Positions 51,134 to 59,658 are shown, counted from the first letter of the stretch. The stretch: 64,000 nt of DNA from Rossellomorea sp. SC111 (GCF_024733565.1 NZ_JANIOC010000001.1:1-64000), one strand, 5' to 3'. Translations and numbers: made by a program. The notes: generated from the sequence alone by a model not told the origin.

Positions 51134-51838
51134 TTATTCTTGAATGGCCGCTTCTAAAGCTACTTCGATCATTTCATTAAAAGTCGTTTGGCGCTCTTCT
51201 GAAGAGGTTTCTTCCCCTGTCAGGATATGATCGCTCACAGTCAGGACCGAAAGTGCATTTCGACCATATTTAGCTGCCAACGTGTAAAGGGCGGACGTTT
51301 CCATTTCAATGGCAAGAATACCATATTGAGCCCACTTTTCATGCTCCGCATTGTCATTGTAAAACATGTCAGCAGTGAATACGTTTCCGACCTTCAGATT
51401 AAGTCCTTTTTCTGTCCCTGCATCATATGCACGTTTTAAAAGATCAAAGTTCGCTGTCGGAGAATAATCGATCCCATTGAACGTTAATTTATTCATTTGT
51501 GAATCGGTGGATGATGTCATAGCCAGGATGACGTCACGCACTTTCACGTCTTTTTGAATGGCACCACATGTACCGACACGGATCAAGTTCTGAACGTTAT
51601 AACTTTGCATCAATTCATTAATATAAATTGAAATTGACGGGACACCCATTCCGGTTCCCTGCACCGAAATTCTTTTCCCTTTATACGTTCCCGTGTATCC
51701 AAACATATTACGGACTTCGTTGTAGCAGGTTACATCTTCCAAGAACGTTTCTGCAATATATTTTGCCCTAAGCGGATCTCCAGGTAAAAGAACTGTTTCT
51801 GCTATTTCGTTTTCTTTCGCATTAATATGTATACTCAC
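51134..51838 (-). CDS. deoD: Purine-nucleoside phosphorylase (hexameric type)
   Basis: The 234-residue enzyme reversibly splits purine (deoxy)nucleosides with phosphate. Recognisable are [20 protein letters not shown] with [10 protein letters not shown], the phosphate-site [14 protein letters not shown] segment ([13 protein letters not shown]), and [13 protein letters not shown] with the substrate Glu. It is monocistronic between terminators, next to yodJ as in B. subtilis. Confidence 0.95.
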   Translation of the reverse strand: MSIHINAKENEIAETVLLPGDPLRAKYIAETFLEDVTCYNEVRNMFGYTGTYKGKRISVQGTGMGVPSISIYINELMQSYNVQNLIRVGTCGAIQKDVKVRDVILAMTSSTDSQMNKLTFNGIDYSPTANFDLLKRAYDAGTEKGLNLKVGNVFTADMFYNDNAEHEKWAQYGILAIEMETSALYTLAAKYGRNALSVLTVSDHILTGEETSSEERQTTFNEMIEVALEAAIQE

Positions 51839-51969
51839 TTAACTATTCCTCCTATCAAGACTGTTGAAAGACCATTGTAATCCTTTTCCCGGACATATGC
51901 AACGCTAGGAAATGGCAGGATAGAATGCTGATTGAGAGGTAAAAATAAAGGCAGAAGGAGTGATTAACC

Positions 51970-52092
51970 ATGGCTAAAGAACAAATGAGCAAAAAACTAA
52001 AGCAGGCAGTACAACATGCAAATGAAACCAACCCTTCTACCCGGTCGGGGACACAACCAAATTCTTCAAGAACCGAAAAACTTAAATCATAA
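51970..52092 (+). CDS. Small hydrophilic protein (40 aa)
   Basis: The frame encodes MAKEQMSKKLKQAVQHANET followed by NPSTRSGTQPNSSRTEKLKS. It is highly polar and basic, with no cysteine or aromatic residue. AGGAGTGATTAACC precedes the ATG. It lies 17 bp before a second small polar gene, and one terminator follows both. Composition resembles minor small acid-soluble spore proteins, but no known Ssp family was matched. Confidence 0.6.
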   Translation: MAKEQMSKKLKQAVQHANETNPSTRSGTQPNSSRTEKLKS

Positions 52093-52109
52093 CAAAGGGG
52101 GACACTTAA

Positions 52110-52253
52110 ATGGGAAAAAAACACCGAAATAGAATCAATGCCCCTAAGAAAAATAATCACATCCCAAAAGAAGCATTAGAGGCCGAGCATGATGCACACG
52201 GGAAAGAGAACACAGGTCTAAATAGAAAAAATGGTCCTGGACATAACATGTAA
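52110..52253 (+). CDS. Small hydrophilic basic protein (47 aa), possible spore protein
   Basis: The frame encodes MGKKHRNRINAPKKNNHIPK, EALEAEHDAHGKENTGLNRK and NGPGHNM. It is rich in Lys, Asn, His and Gly and has no hydrophobic core. The ribosome binding site AAAGGGGGACACTTAA is strong, and a terminator follows. The C-terminal style (NGPGHNM) recalls minor SASPs such as SspP. This is an impression, not a family match. Confidence 0.65.
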   Translation: MGKKHRNRINAPKKNNHIPKEALEAEHDAHGKENTGLNRKNGPGHNM

Positions 52254-52265
52254 GGAGTCATAAAA

Positions 52266-52303
52266 AGAGGAAAGAATCCAGCCTATGCAGATTCTTTCCT
52301 TTT
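52266..52303 (+). terminator. Terminator of the two small polar genes
   Basis: GGAAAGAATC (52270-52279), loop, GATTCTTTCC, then TTTTTTC, 15 bp after the second stop codon. Confidence 0.92.
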
Positions 52304-52320
52304 TTCGAATGAAACTTTAT

Positions 52321-52641
52321 CTAATGAATGACGATCCGGTTCACCCTCTTCCAGCCGTTTGACTGGAGACGATAATAATGATGTCCCCTCCGCCCTTCAT
52401 CAATGAAGACGATGTCACGTGTTGCGATATATCTGCCTTGATAATCCTTTGGAAGTAAGTCAGGTACATTAAACGTTCGGAATGTCTGATACAGGGCTTC
52501 TTCATGATTGTTTGCTTCTACCGAGATACGGTAAACCTTCTCGTACCCTTTATCCTCCCCATAATTAGGGGTTTGGAAGATGGTCACGTCATAGGTCGAT
52601 CTCAAAAGCTTTGGACGAATGATTTTTTCAAGTAAAGGCAT
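52321..52641 (-). CDS. yodL: YodL-like protein
   Basis: The 106-residue soluble protein carries the YodL-domain pattern ALYQTFRTFNVPDLLPKDYQ with GRYIATRDIVFID, then HYYRLQSNGWKRVN. In B. subtilis YodL is a sporulation-period protein reported to affect MreB-dependent cell shape when overproduced. The locus between deoD and yozD matches B. subtilis gene order, with spo0M and a few genes inserted. Confidence 0.85.
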   Translation of the reverse strand: MPLLEKIIRPKLLRSTYDVTIFQTPNYGEDKGYEKVYRISVEANNHEEALYQTFRTFNVPDLLPKDYQGRYIATRDIVFIDEGRRGHHYYRLQSNGWKRVNRIVIH

Positions 52642-52737
52642 GAGTACCCCTCCGTCATAATGTTGTACTCATTCAATTACACAAACAGCGTGTCGAATCC
52701 TTCACAGAATCATAGGAATCTTTGTCGAATGGAATAT

Positions 52738-53508
52738 TTACGCGAATTTGTCGATGGCTTGTTGAAGTTTCGATGCTAATTGGGGAACATCTGACGAACC
52801 TATGGTCACCCTTACCATGGATTCATCCATTTCGAGAGCTTCCGCCAGAAATCCCCCCAGTCCCCTCGCCCGTCTGTCCACTTCAAGAAGCAATTCCACA
52901 TGGTCTTCCGTTTGATTCAGGAACATTACTTCAAGTTCATCCAATTTACGTTGATATGGTCCATTCACCGGTACAAACTCGAACTCCTGAATGAAAGGAT
53001 ATCTTCCTCTGTAGCGTCTTGGCGCCTCTTCACATTCCACTGTGCGAATTCTGAAGCCGAGCTCCTGTACAGAAGTCAGGATGGCATTGGTCAAGTGATT
53101 CGGCACGATTTCAATATAATCTTTGTCTTTTGGATCTACTGAATTTTTGATATCCACCCCCGTGGCTACCCACACCCTGGTGTTCCCATATGTAATCGGG
53201 GTTTCGAAGGGCAGTGTGAAGGTAAATGGAAATTCTTTTTTTTCATTTTCCAAAACGGTGAATGGATTGGATATTTGCACCTTTTGAATCGGGGCGTAAT
53301 CTGTATATTTCTTGTCATCCGATTCACGAATATATGTAGTGAAAAGTGTTAAATAGATGGCATCGATACTCTGCTCCGTACTTCCTCCCGTAATTTCCAC
53401 CACCCCGTTTACGGTCTCTCCTGCAACGTAGCTCGATTTCTCTAATTTGGTATCCACTGTGGCTGCTCCAATACCGATTGAAGCAAATACTTTGTTAAAA
53501 AATGACAT
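52738..53508 (-). CDS. spo0M: Sporulation-control protein Spo0M
   Basis: The 256-residue arrestin-like protein begins MSFFNKVFASIGIGAATVDT, with KLEKSSYVAGETVNGVVEI and the central ENEKKEFPFTFTLPFETPIT. Length and sequence fit Spo0M (about 258 residues in B. subtilis), a cytosolic protein affecting sporulation onset and cytokinesis. In B. subtilis spo0M lies elsewhere, so its presence beside yodL is a local rearrangement. The start lies close behind a decayed kinase gene. Confidence 0.95.
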   Translation of the reverse strand: MSFFNKVFASIGIGAATVDTKLEKSSYVAGETVNGVVEITGGSTEQSIDAIYLTLFTTYIRESDDKKYTDYAPIQKVQISNPFTVLENEKKEFPFTFTLPFETPITYGNTRVWVATGVDIKNSVDPKDKDYIEIVPNHLTNAILTSVQELGFRIRTVECEEAPRRYRGRYPFIQEFEFVPVNGPYQRKLDELEVMFLNQTEDHVELLLEVDRRARGLGGFLAEALEMDESMVRVTIGSSDVPQLASKLQQAIDKFA

Positions 53509-53526
53509 ATAAGAATTCCTCCTCGT

Positions 53527-53830
53527 TTATTTCAAATCCCGTTTTACATACCCTTTTTGATGAATGAAGTCCACTAATGTCAGTACCTGCACACTTACCT
53601 TTAAGGATTCTTCCTCTGTATACTTTTTTCCTTCTTGAAAAATCAATTCCTCAAAGGTTAGGCCACTCATTTTTTTCATGACAAGATGGGGCAGCCCCTT
53701 CTATTCGTTAACCATAATGAATTCAGGGAAGAGTGGGTGAGATAAAGTTTCCAGTGCATCCCTTTCATTCCGGACATATTGGACATGGTTAGAAAATAAC
53801 TTCTTGTAAGGGCAAATTCCTTTCAAAAGG
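53527..53830 (-). pseudogene. Decayed Ser/Thr protein kinase fragment
   Basis: The minus strand reads a continuous kinase-like frame. KLFSNHVQYVRNERDALETL and SHPLFPEFIMVNE are followed by an in-frame TAG (53701-53703). Then come KGLPHLVMKKMSGLTFEELI, FQEGKKYTEEESLKVSVQVL, TLVDFIHQKGYVKRDLK and TAA (53527). This matches the hinge (LVMKKMSG.T.EELI), helix E and the first half of the catalytic loop, with HRDLK appearing as KRDLK. The glycine loop, the PxN part and the DFG lobe are missing. The last 50 codons have their own ATG (53679) but cannot form a kinase. Confidence 0.75.
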
Positions 53831-53881
53831 ATTAGTTTCACACAAAGAAATATTTTTTCATTTTTTGAGAGGTGTGATTAC

Positions 53882-54973
53882 TTGGGTTATTCACCGTTTC
53901 AAATCATTTCAAACCTATTTAAACCGGGTAAACGTGAGGATATGTCCCCCCTTCTTGATGTGCCGGCGGTTTTCAGGCTTTACGACGAAATGAAGCAGGA
54001 ACCGGTCCCTGATGTCTATTTTCCTGAAGATCAGGCTTTGTTCAAGGAAATTTTCTTCAAAGTGAAAAAAGGGAACGTCAATAACCTGACAAGAACTTCT
54101 TGCTATCTTGATTTATTCAAAAAACACCCTGAACTTCACTGGTCTTTTCTCGCCCACATGGTATCCAGAAATGCCGGTTATCATATGACAGATATCCAGA
54201 ACGAGCTACTCTCACAAGTAATGAGTGACCACGAACAACAATCTCTATTCGAGTTTCTGGAACGATGTAATGCAGCGATCTTTAACGATGCTTATCCTCA
54301 ACTATTACTTTATGAAAAATGGAAATTAACCGGCCGTCACCCCTTTCACCTCCTGAAAAAGTTCAACGTTTCGGTATTCATGTGGAAGATATGGGCAGAT
54401 TATCTCAAAACGCGGAATCATCCCGTGTTGACTACCGCACTCATTATGAATGAGCAGCACCTGATTCAAAACAAGATTCTATCCAGTCCCAACCTTAATA
54501 TGGGGATTGAAAAGTGGAAGTTTTTCCTACAGGACCGGCTGGAATTCACTTCCATACTCTTTCCTTATGGCAAGCACCCCCCATACACCCTGGCCGGACT
54601 TTCTGTTTCTCACTTTGAGAAAGTGGATCGCAGAATTCAATTAGGTAAGAAACTTTATAGAGTGTTATTCCATCCGATTGTTTTTCCCACTGCACTGGCT
54701 TTCTCCCTTAATCATCCACATACGGGATCCAGGGAAGATTATTGGCCGCATATATACTCGAGGGGAAAGAAAAGAAAGCATTTATTCAGCCCCGAACTAG
54801 GAGCTGTCTGGGAAGATATCAGTTATGACGATCCATCGTCGACGGATTGGTTTAGAGGACAACTGATCGAGGTGATGTCCCCGCTTTTGACGATGACGGT
54901 CCCTCCTCATTTCTCTATGACCCGGAAATGGAAAGCAAGGACGACTATTCTTCTGAAACTAAAGAGGGATTGA
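53882..54973 (+). CDS. DUF2515 (YppC-like) protein
   Basis: The 363-residue soluble, mostly helical protein contains TRTSCYLDLFKKHPELHWSF, LAHMVSRNAGYHMTDIQNEL and FIFNDAYPQLLLYE-like segments (AAIFNDAYPQLLLYE). This is the DUF2515 pattern also seen in B. subtilis YppC. Function is unknown. Translation starts at a TTG at 53882, directly after GAGAGGTGTGATTAC. The nearest internal ATG is 20 residues in. The C-terminus is basic (TRKWKARTTILLKLKRD). Confidence 0.75.
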   Translation: MGYSPFQIISNLFKPGKREDMSPLLDVPAVFRLYDEMKQEPVPDVYFPEDQALFKEIFFKVKKGNVNNLTRTSCYLDLFKKHPELHWSFLAHMVSRNAGYHMTDIQNELLSQVMSDHEQQSLFEFLERCNAAIFNDAYPQLLLYEKWKLTGRHPFHLLKKFNVSVFMWKIWADYLKTRNHPVLTTALIMNEQHLIQNKILSSPNLNMGIEKWKFFLQDRLEFTSILFPYGKHPPYTLAGLSVSHFEKVDRRIQLGKKLYRVLFHPIVFPTALAFSLNHPHTGSREDYWPHIYSRGKKRKHLFSPELGAVWEDISYDDPSSTDWFRGQLIEVMSPLLTMTVPPHFSMTRKWKARTTILLKLKRD

Positions 54974-54982
54974 CTCAAAATA

Positions 54983-55030
54983 ATGTGCCCCCCATTCCTT
55001 CATAAAAGAAGGTTTGAGGGACACATCAGA
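54983..55030. terminator. Terminator after the DUF2515 gene
   Basis: ATGTGCCCCCCATTCCTTC...GAAGGTTTGAGGGACACAT forms an imperfect hairpin with outer ATGTG/CACAT and inner CCTTC/GAAGG pairing. T-tails are weak on the plus strand and better on the minus strand (TTATTTT). Confidence 0.55.
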
Positions 55031-55098
55031 GTCAATCCCCGTTATATGAATGGTCGTTGGCATACTAAGCGAAATCCATATTGATGGGTGAAAAGAGT

Positions 55099-55275
55099 TT
55101 AAACCTCATCTTCCCATTCCTCATCAATGATACATTTGGCAATCAGATACTCGAATGTGATATCCGCTATTTCTTCAAGCTCATCTTCTGATGGTGCATA
55201 CCCTCTTTGGATCAGTTCTTTCATAAAGAACTCAGCAATTTCCTCGGTGTCGATAAAGACTTCTATCTCCCGCAT
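55099..55275 (-). CDS. yozD: YozD-like small acidic protein (58 aa)
   Basis: The frame encodes MREIEVFIDTEEIAEFFMKE, LIQRGYAPSEDELEEIADI and TFEYLIAKCIIDEEWEDEV. Length and pattern correspond to B. subtilis YozD, which lies in the same neighbourhood. Function is unknown. The ATG at 55275 follows AAAGGGGGCGATCAC. Confidence 0.82.
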   Translation of the reverse strand: MREIEVFIDTEEIAEFFMKELIQRGYAPSEDELEEIADITFEYLIAKCIIDEEWEDEV

Positions 55276-55399
55276 GTGATCGCCCCCTTTGATTCTCAAT
55301 TTATGACAATACTATCCCGGTTATTCCAGGAGAAAAAAGTTTTCATAACATTTTAAAGACAAGCATAGACTTTATCATCAAAGGTAGAGGAGCGATAAT

Positions 55400-55570
55400 A
55401 TGTTACATATATTTACCCAAAAAACGAAATCAATGGTAAGAGACCTGGAGAATGGAGAAGGGATCATTGTTTCAGGCATGCAATGGATCCTTCGTGTCAT
55501 CCTATTATCATTCCTGGTCATAAGCGTTCCGGTTTTTCTATATATTATGTGGCTTATTCCTTCTCTTTAA
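55400..55570 (+). CDS. Small single-pass membrane protein (56 aa)
   Basis: MLHIFTQKTKSMVRDLENGE and GIIVSGMQWILR are followed by the hydrophobic helix VILLSFLVISVPVFLYIMWL and IPSL. The ribosome binding site AGAGGAGCGATAAT is well placed. It overlaps the 3' end of the convergent yodN by 17 bp. No family was recognised. Confidence 0.6.
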   Translation: MLHIFTQKTKSMVRDLENGEGIIVSGMQWILRVILLSFLVISVPVFLYIMWLIPSL

Positions 55571-56213
55571 CGATAGACTGTGTGTTTGTATGATTCTTCA
55601 ACTGCTCTAACACATAATCCATTTTATTCTTGTATTTACTATCATTGAATAATAGGTACAGTGTTTTATAGTCATTGTAATGATCAAGGAGCTGATCAAT
55701 CCAGGTTGGCTTAGGGTAAGCAGGTGAATGGAGCGATTTTGATTTACCTTCTTTTTTTTGCGGGAAGACGAATCCATATTTCTTTATAAAAGCTTCTGCC
55801 TGCTCTTCATCGGCAACCAGGGTAATTTCATCTTCGTCTGCCTCCAGCCATTCACCGTCTGTGATCCTCATTAATTCATAGATCACGTCTTCCCAGGCAT
55901 CATCTTTATATCGCCATATTTCTGTTCTGAAACCCACCACTTTAAAGAGATCCTCTTCGTATCCCTTCACGATGACAAGGTCTCCAAACAAAAATTTGTA
56001 TTCAATATCGATCTGTTCCTGTTCAAAAATATATCCATCATAAGAATCAAGCAGTTCTAATGCTTTTTCCTTGAATAACCCTTCACTTTCGTTAACCTCG
56101 TATAAAAACTCTCCGTCAATCTTTTTTATGTCGGTGATTTTCCCGACGGTGCCATAGATTGTGACGACTACCGTTTCCCCAACTCTGAATCTAGGCTCTT
56201 TTCGTTTCTTCAT
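55554..56213 (-). CDS. yodN: YodN-like protein
   Basis: The 219-residue soluble acidic protein has an N-terminal SH3-like beta segment (PRFRVGETVVVTIYGTVGKI, TDIKKIDGEFLYEVNESEGL). A second similar segment follows (FLFGDLVIVKGYEEDLFKVV), with a long acidic/aromatic middle and a charged tail. The start MKKRKEPRF follows GGGTGAGGGGAGA. It matches the position of B. subtilis yodN between yozD and yozE, and function is unknown. Confidence 0.75.
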   Translation of the reverse strand: MKKRKEPRFRVGETVVVTIYGTVGKITDIKKIDGEFLYEVNESEGLFKEKALELLDSYDGYIFEQEQIDIEYKFLFGDLVIVKGYEEDLFKVVGFRTEIWRYKDDAWEDVIYELMRITDGEWLEADEDEITLVADEEQAEAFIKKYGFVFPQKKEGKSKSLHSPAYPKPTWIDQLLDHYNDYKTLYLLFNDSKYKNKMDYVLEQLKNHTNTQSIVKEKE

Positions 56214-56390
56214 TCTCCCCTCACCCTTAATCGCCTTTTTTATATGATATGCAATAACATTCATATCGGTATACACGAAATCCCTGACTATCTTTTCTTT
56301 AGGGTAAGAAAATTTTCATGAGATGACCAAAAAACGAATCAAATAACTTAAGGTGAACTTTAATAATGTTTTTCTATTAAAGGGAAACTG

Positions 56391-56427
56391 CTGGTTGATT
56401 TCCACTGCAGGCGCTCGCTTTCCGCGG
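56391..56427 (+). repeat. Dispersed repeat, copy B (short)
   Basis: The copy reads TGGTTGATTTCCACTGCAGG then CGCTCGCTTTCCGCGG. It is the clearest version of the shared core. It abuts the terminator downstream of yozE, as copies A and C abut terminators of other minus-strand genes. Confidence 0.6.
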
Positions 56428-56431
56428 CTTT

Positions 56432-56482
56432 GGTTTTTTAAAAAGGACCGACGTTTGCGGGAAACAAATGTCAGTCCGTTGG
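56432..56482 (-). terminator. Terminator of yozE
   Basis: On the minus strand GGACTGACATTTG, TTTCCC, GCAAACGTCGGTCC, then TTTTTAAAAAACC. Confidence 0.85.
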
Positions 56483-56495
56483 CTTGGATGTATCG

Positions 56496-56720
56496 TTAAT
56501 TTTTTTCTTCTAATTGGTAATGATCCCAGGCCGTGTCGAAGATGGACATGCTTTCAAGATAGTGCCCATTCATTTCGAGATAGGAGCTGATTTCATGGTA
56601 TTGCCCGGACTGTTTCGGAAAGCTGTGATCATCATATGCTGCATTCGCAAATCGGGTTATATCATCCTTGGCAGTAGGTTGCCTGTATTTCATTAAGTAA
56701 TGATAAAAGGATTTTCTCAT
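56496..56720 (-). CDS. yozE: YozE SAM-like protein (74 aa)
   Basis: The frame begins [15 protein letters not shown] and continues [49 protein letters not shown]. It matches the YozE_SAM_like family (74 residues in B. subtilis), a small helical domain of unknown role. The ATG at 56720 follows AGGTGGAAGAG. The neighbours yodN and yokU are as in B. subtilis. Confidence 0.92.
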   Translation of the reverse strand: MRKSFYHYLMKYRQPTAKDDITRFANAAYDDHSFPKQSGQYHEISSYLEMNGHYLESMSIFDTAWDHYQLEEKN

Positions 56721-56823
56721 CTCTTCCACCTGCCCTTGTTCTTTCTTTTCTAAAAGGATAGCGGAAGAAGATGAATTCGTAAAGTGTTTGCTTCGAATGA
56801 GAGCAAATCGTAGCCTCCACCTG

Positions 56824-57114
56824 CTAAAATCGAAAATAGTTCTTCTTAAGTAAGCGTGGAAGCGCCATTAAGTCTTTATAAGGAATCACTTTATCAATTA
56901 ACCTCGTATCGATCAGCATCAGTTGGTCTTCAATCTCATTGATGATGGATTCCTCCTGGTAGTCCATTCCGCAATGACTGCAGCAGAGGCTCGGGACATT
57001 CGCAATCTGAATCGCCCGTGAGCCATCAGGCAGCTCCCAATACACACTTGATTGATGAGCATGAGCCGTGTTCTCTTCACACCATTCGCACACCTTCGCC
57101 GAATTTTTAGCCAT
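56824..57114 (-). CDS. yokU: YokU-family zinc-binding protein
   Basis: The 96-residue protein has two CxxC pairs (CEWCEEN near the N-terminus and CCSHCG mid-protein), typical of YgiT/YokU zinc-finger proteins that resemble antitoxin N-termini. The C-terminal half is helical ([20 protein letters not shown]). The start [12 protein letters not shown] follows AAGGAAGGAACCATCA and overlaps the kamA stop by 8 bp, so it is translationally coupled to the kam operon. Confidence 0.82.
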   Translation of the reverse strand: MAKNSAKVCEWCEENTAHAHQSSVYWELPDGSRAIQIANVPSLCCSHCGMDYQEESIINEIEDQLMLIDTRLIDKVIPYKDLMALPRLLKKNYFRF

Positions 57115-58534
57115 TGATGGTTCCTTCCTTATCATCATTTTTTTCCTGATTCATTTTTGAAAGCATCGCTTTATGCTTCTTTTCCTTAAGCTGATCCCTT
57201 TTCCCCCTGAAGTCCTTGAGAGAATTGTGATCCGGGTTCTCCTGATATTCCTTGCGACGCTCCAAGCGATTGAGACCAGCGGGCGTAAGGGAAGAATGGG
57301 TTTGATTCATCAATCCGGCGATACCAATGGTAGGTTCCTTGATTTCTTCATCATGATAAACCTCTTTAAAGTATTCATCTGCCCTTCCTGCTACGTATTC
57401 CTCCGGTTCCGGATAGGTGGAGATGACGCCTTCGAAATTCCTTACGACCACTTTCGAAGCACTTTGGGATATCAGGTAATTCGGTTGCAGGGATATTTTC
57501 CCCCCGCCTCCAGGAGCGTCCAGCACGAAGGTCGGGACGGCATAACCGGATGTGTGCCCCCTCAATCCTTCAATGATCTCAAGTCCTTTGCTGACAGGTG
57601 CCCTGAAATGGCCGATCCCTTCCGATAAGTCACATTGATAAATATAATACGGACGAACGCGAATTTTAACAAGATCGTGCATAAGCTTCTTCATGATCGG
57701 GACGCTGTCATTGATCCCAGCCAGGATCACAGCTTGATTTCCTACAGGAACCCCCGCATCTACAAGCATCTCACATGCCTTCTTGGACTCTTCTGTTATT
57801 TCAATGGATGTATTGAAATGTGTATTTAACCAAACCGGATGGTATTTCTTCAATATATCACAAAGGTTCTCAGTTATCCGTTGTGGAAACACGACAGGTG
57901 CCCTCGTTCCAATCCGGATGATCTCGACATGCGGTATGTCCCTCAGGTTCTTTAATATATACTCGAGTATTTGATCATTGATCAAGAGACCATCCCCGCC
58001 GGAAAGCAGTACGTCCCTTACGCTCGGCGTATCCCTTATATATTCAATAGCCGCATCAAGCTGCTTCTTCGGAACACCCATTCCTATTTGTCCTGAAAAC
58101 CTCCTTCTCGTACAGTATCTGCAGTACATGGAACACTGATTGGTGACGAGAAATAGCACCCTGTCAGGGTATCGGTGCGTTAACCCCGGGACCGGTGAAT
58201 CCTCATCTTCATGTAAAGGATCTTCCAGGTCATACTTTGTTTTATGGATTTCCTGTCCAATCGGTACGGACTGCATCCGTATCGGGCAGCGGGGATCCTC
58301 CTCATTCATCAGCCATGCATAGTACGGAGTAATATTTAACGGGATGGTCTTAGTTGAAATTTTGACCCCTTCTTCTTCCTCCGGCGTCAAGTTCACCACT
58401 TTCTTCAAGTCATCAAGGGTTCTGATTGTGTTTGTCAGCTGCCATAACCAGTTATTCCATTGTTCATCCGTGACATCTTTCCAAAGCTCAATATCCTTCC
58501 AATCCCTTTTTGGTTTATAGAGATTCATTTTCAT
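57107..58534 (-). CDS. kamA: L-lysine 2,3-aminomutase (radical SAM)
   Basis: The 475-residue enzyme converts L-lysine to L-beta-lysine using SAM, a [4Fe-4S] cluster and PLP. The radical SAM cysteines are in CSMYCRYCTRRR (CxxxCxxC). GGDGLLINDQILEYIL, the PLP site region APGGGGKISLQPNY and the N-terminal KPKRDWKDIELWKDV agree with KamA. The start at 58534 aligns with B. subtilis KamA, although its ribosome binding site is close (3 nt). ATG 58528 is the alternative. It is the last enzyme gene of yodT-S-R-Q-P-kamA. Confidence 0.96.
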   Translation of the reverse strand: MKMNLYKPKRDWKDIELWKDVTDEQWNNWLWQLTNTIRTLDDLKKVVNLTPEEEEGVKISTKTIPLNITPYYAWLMNEEDPRCPIRMQSVPIGQEIHKTKYDLEDPLHEDEDSPVPGLTHRYPDRVLFLVTNQCSMYCRYCTRRRFSGQIGMGVPKKQLDAAIEYIRDTPSVRDVLLSGGDGLLINDQILEYILKNLRDIPHVEIIRIGTRAPVVFPQRITENLCDILKKYHPVWLNTHFNTSIEITEESKKACEMLVDAGVPVGNQAVILAGINDSVPIMKKLMHDLVKIRVRPYYIYQCDLSEGIGHFRAPVSKGLEIIEGLRGHTSGYAVPTFVLDAPGGGGKISLQPNYLISQSASKVVVRNFEGVISTYPEPEEYVAGRADEYFKEVYHDEEIKEPTIGIAGLMNQTHSSLTPAGLNRLERRKEYQENPDHNSLKDFRGKRDQLKEKKHKAMLSKMNQEKNDDKEGTING

Positions 58535-58602
58535 CTACTCCACCAACTTTCCAAAAAGTTTTCGTTCCAAAAAAGACTCTCTTACCGCAAATATGATTTC
58601 TT

Positions 58603-59436
58603 CTACCTCTCGCTTAAATCCTTTTCCCAAATGTTCATATCTTCCATTTTGTCAAAGATGATGCAGTTATTCGCGAGTCTCCCACCATACTTGTATCCAA
58701 GCTGATGGAATGCCGCATTCATCCCGAATGAAAGAGCCCTGGCAATCGTATAAGCGCAAAAAATATTCTGTCTCACCAATTCATCTTCCAATTTCCTTAG
58801 CAGATGTTTCATATACCCGCCTTTACGATGAGAAGATCTCGTAGCACAATCCGTTAGTTCAGCATTCTTATTGGAAAAAGATATTTCTGCCGAAGCGGCA
58901 CTGATTATCCTTCCATCCTCCTCGATGTACACAAAGATTGTCCCATTTTTCATGGATTCTCTTATATAATCGGGATTTTGTAATGGTACAGGATAAAGCG
59001 TGAACACTTCTTGATACAGATCTGCTAATTTCTCTGCATGCTCCCTGTTGGCTACAGAAATTAACCCTGAACCTTCCATGGTTTGTTTATCAAGCTGTTG
59101 AACCGCTTGGAGAATGTCATCCTCTTTTCTCCAATAAGAACTATTCCTTCTATCATCCGTCAGAAATTTACTCATAAAGAAAGCCCTGTCTCCCCTAAAG
59201 TAACCGTTTACTCCCCCCTCCACAATGAACCCCTTTTCTACAAAGTGGGGAACCTGATTTGACTTTGCCTTCACAATGATCTTTTCGAACCGATGGCTTT
59301 CAGCCGTATCTTCCATGTATTCCAATAGACTTCCTGCGTTCCCCCTGAATTCATCCACCCGGAGTCTACGATTATAGTCATCTTTATAAATGGTTGCTTC
59401 CAGTTTTGGTTGTTGTATATATTCATATGTTTGCAT
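58603..59436 (-). CDS. yodP: Beta-lysine N-acetyltransferase (YodP/AblB)
   Basis: The 277-residue protein has a C-terminal GNAT domain. Its acetyl-CoA-binding region is ATRSSHRKGGYMKHLLRKLE, with FCAYTIARALSFGMNAAFHQLGYK near the end. With lysine 2,3-aminomutase, family members make N-epsilon-acetyl-beta-lysine, an osmolyte in archaea. The start MQTYEYIQQP follows AAAGGGGCTTAAAAGA. A terminator-like hairpin separates it from yodQ. Confidence 0.9.
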   Translation of the reverse strand: MQTYEYIQQPKLEATIYKDDYNRRLRVDEFRGNAGSLLEYMEDTAESHRFEKIIVKAKSNQVPHFVEKGFIVEGGVNGYFRGDRAFFMSKFLTDDRRNSSYWRKEDDILQAVQQLDKQTMEGSGLISVANREHAEKLADLYQEVFTLYPVPLQNPDYIRESMKNGTIFVYIEEDGRIISAASAEISFSNKNAELTDCATRSSHRKGGYMKHLLRKLEDELVRQNIFCAYTIARALSFGMNAAFHQLGYKYGGRLANNCIIFDKMEDMNIWEKDLSER

Positions 59437-59499
59437 TCTTTTAAGCCCCTTTTTAACAAACATATGAAGGCAGGAGATAAGATATGAAACAAACCACCA

Positions 59500-59552
59500 T
59501 AAAAAGGGAACAACCTCATACGTGAATCAAGTGAGTTGTTCCTGTCTAAAGG
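59500..59552 (-). terminator. Intercistronic terminator between yodQ and yodP
   Basis: On the minus strand AGGAACAACTCAC...GTATGAGGTTGTTCC is followed by CTTTTTATGG. The stem pairs GGAACAAC with GTTGTTCC. It would reduce read-through from yodTSRQ into yodP-kamA. The rest of the 222-bp gap (59437-59658) holds no gene. Confidence 0.6.
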
Positions 59553-59658
59553 TGATGAAAGGGATGATCATTTTTTTCGGGGAATGCCCTGGTCATGACC
59601 ATCCTCTCTCGTCGCGTGGGTTTGCCTCTTATTACCTTCTGCCCCGTTTAGATAAAAA

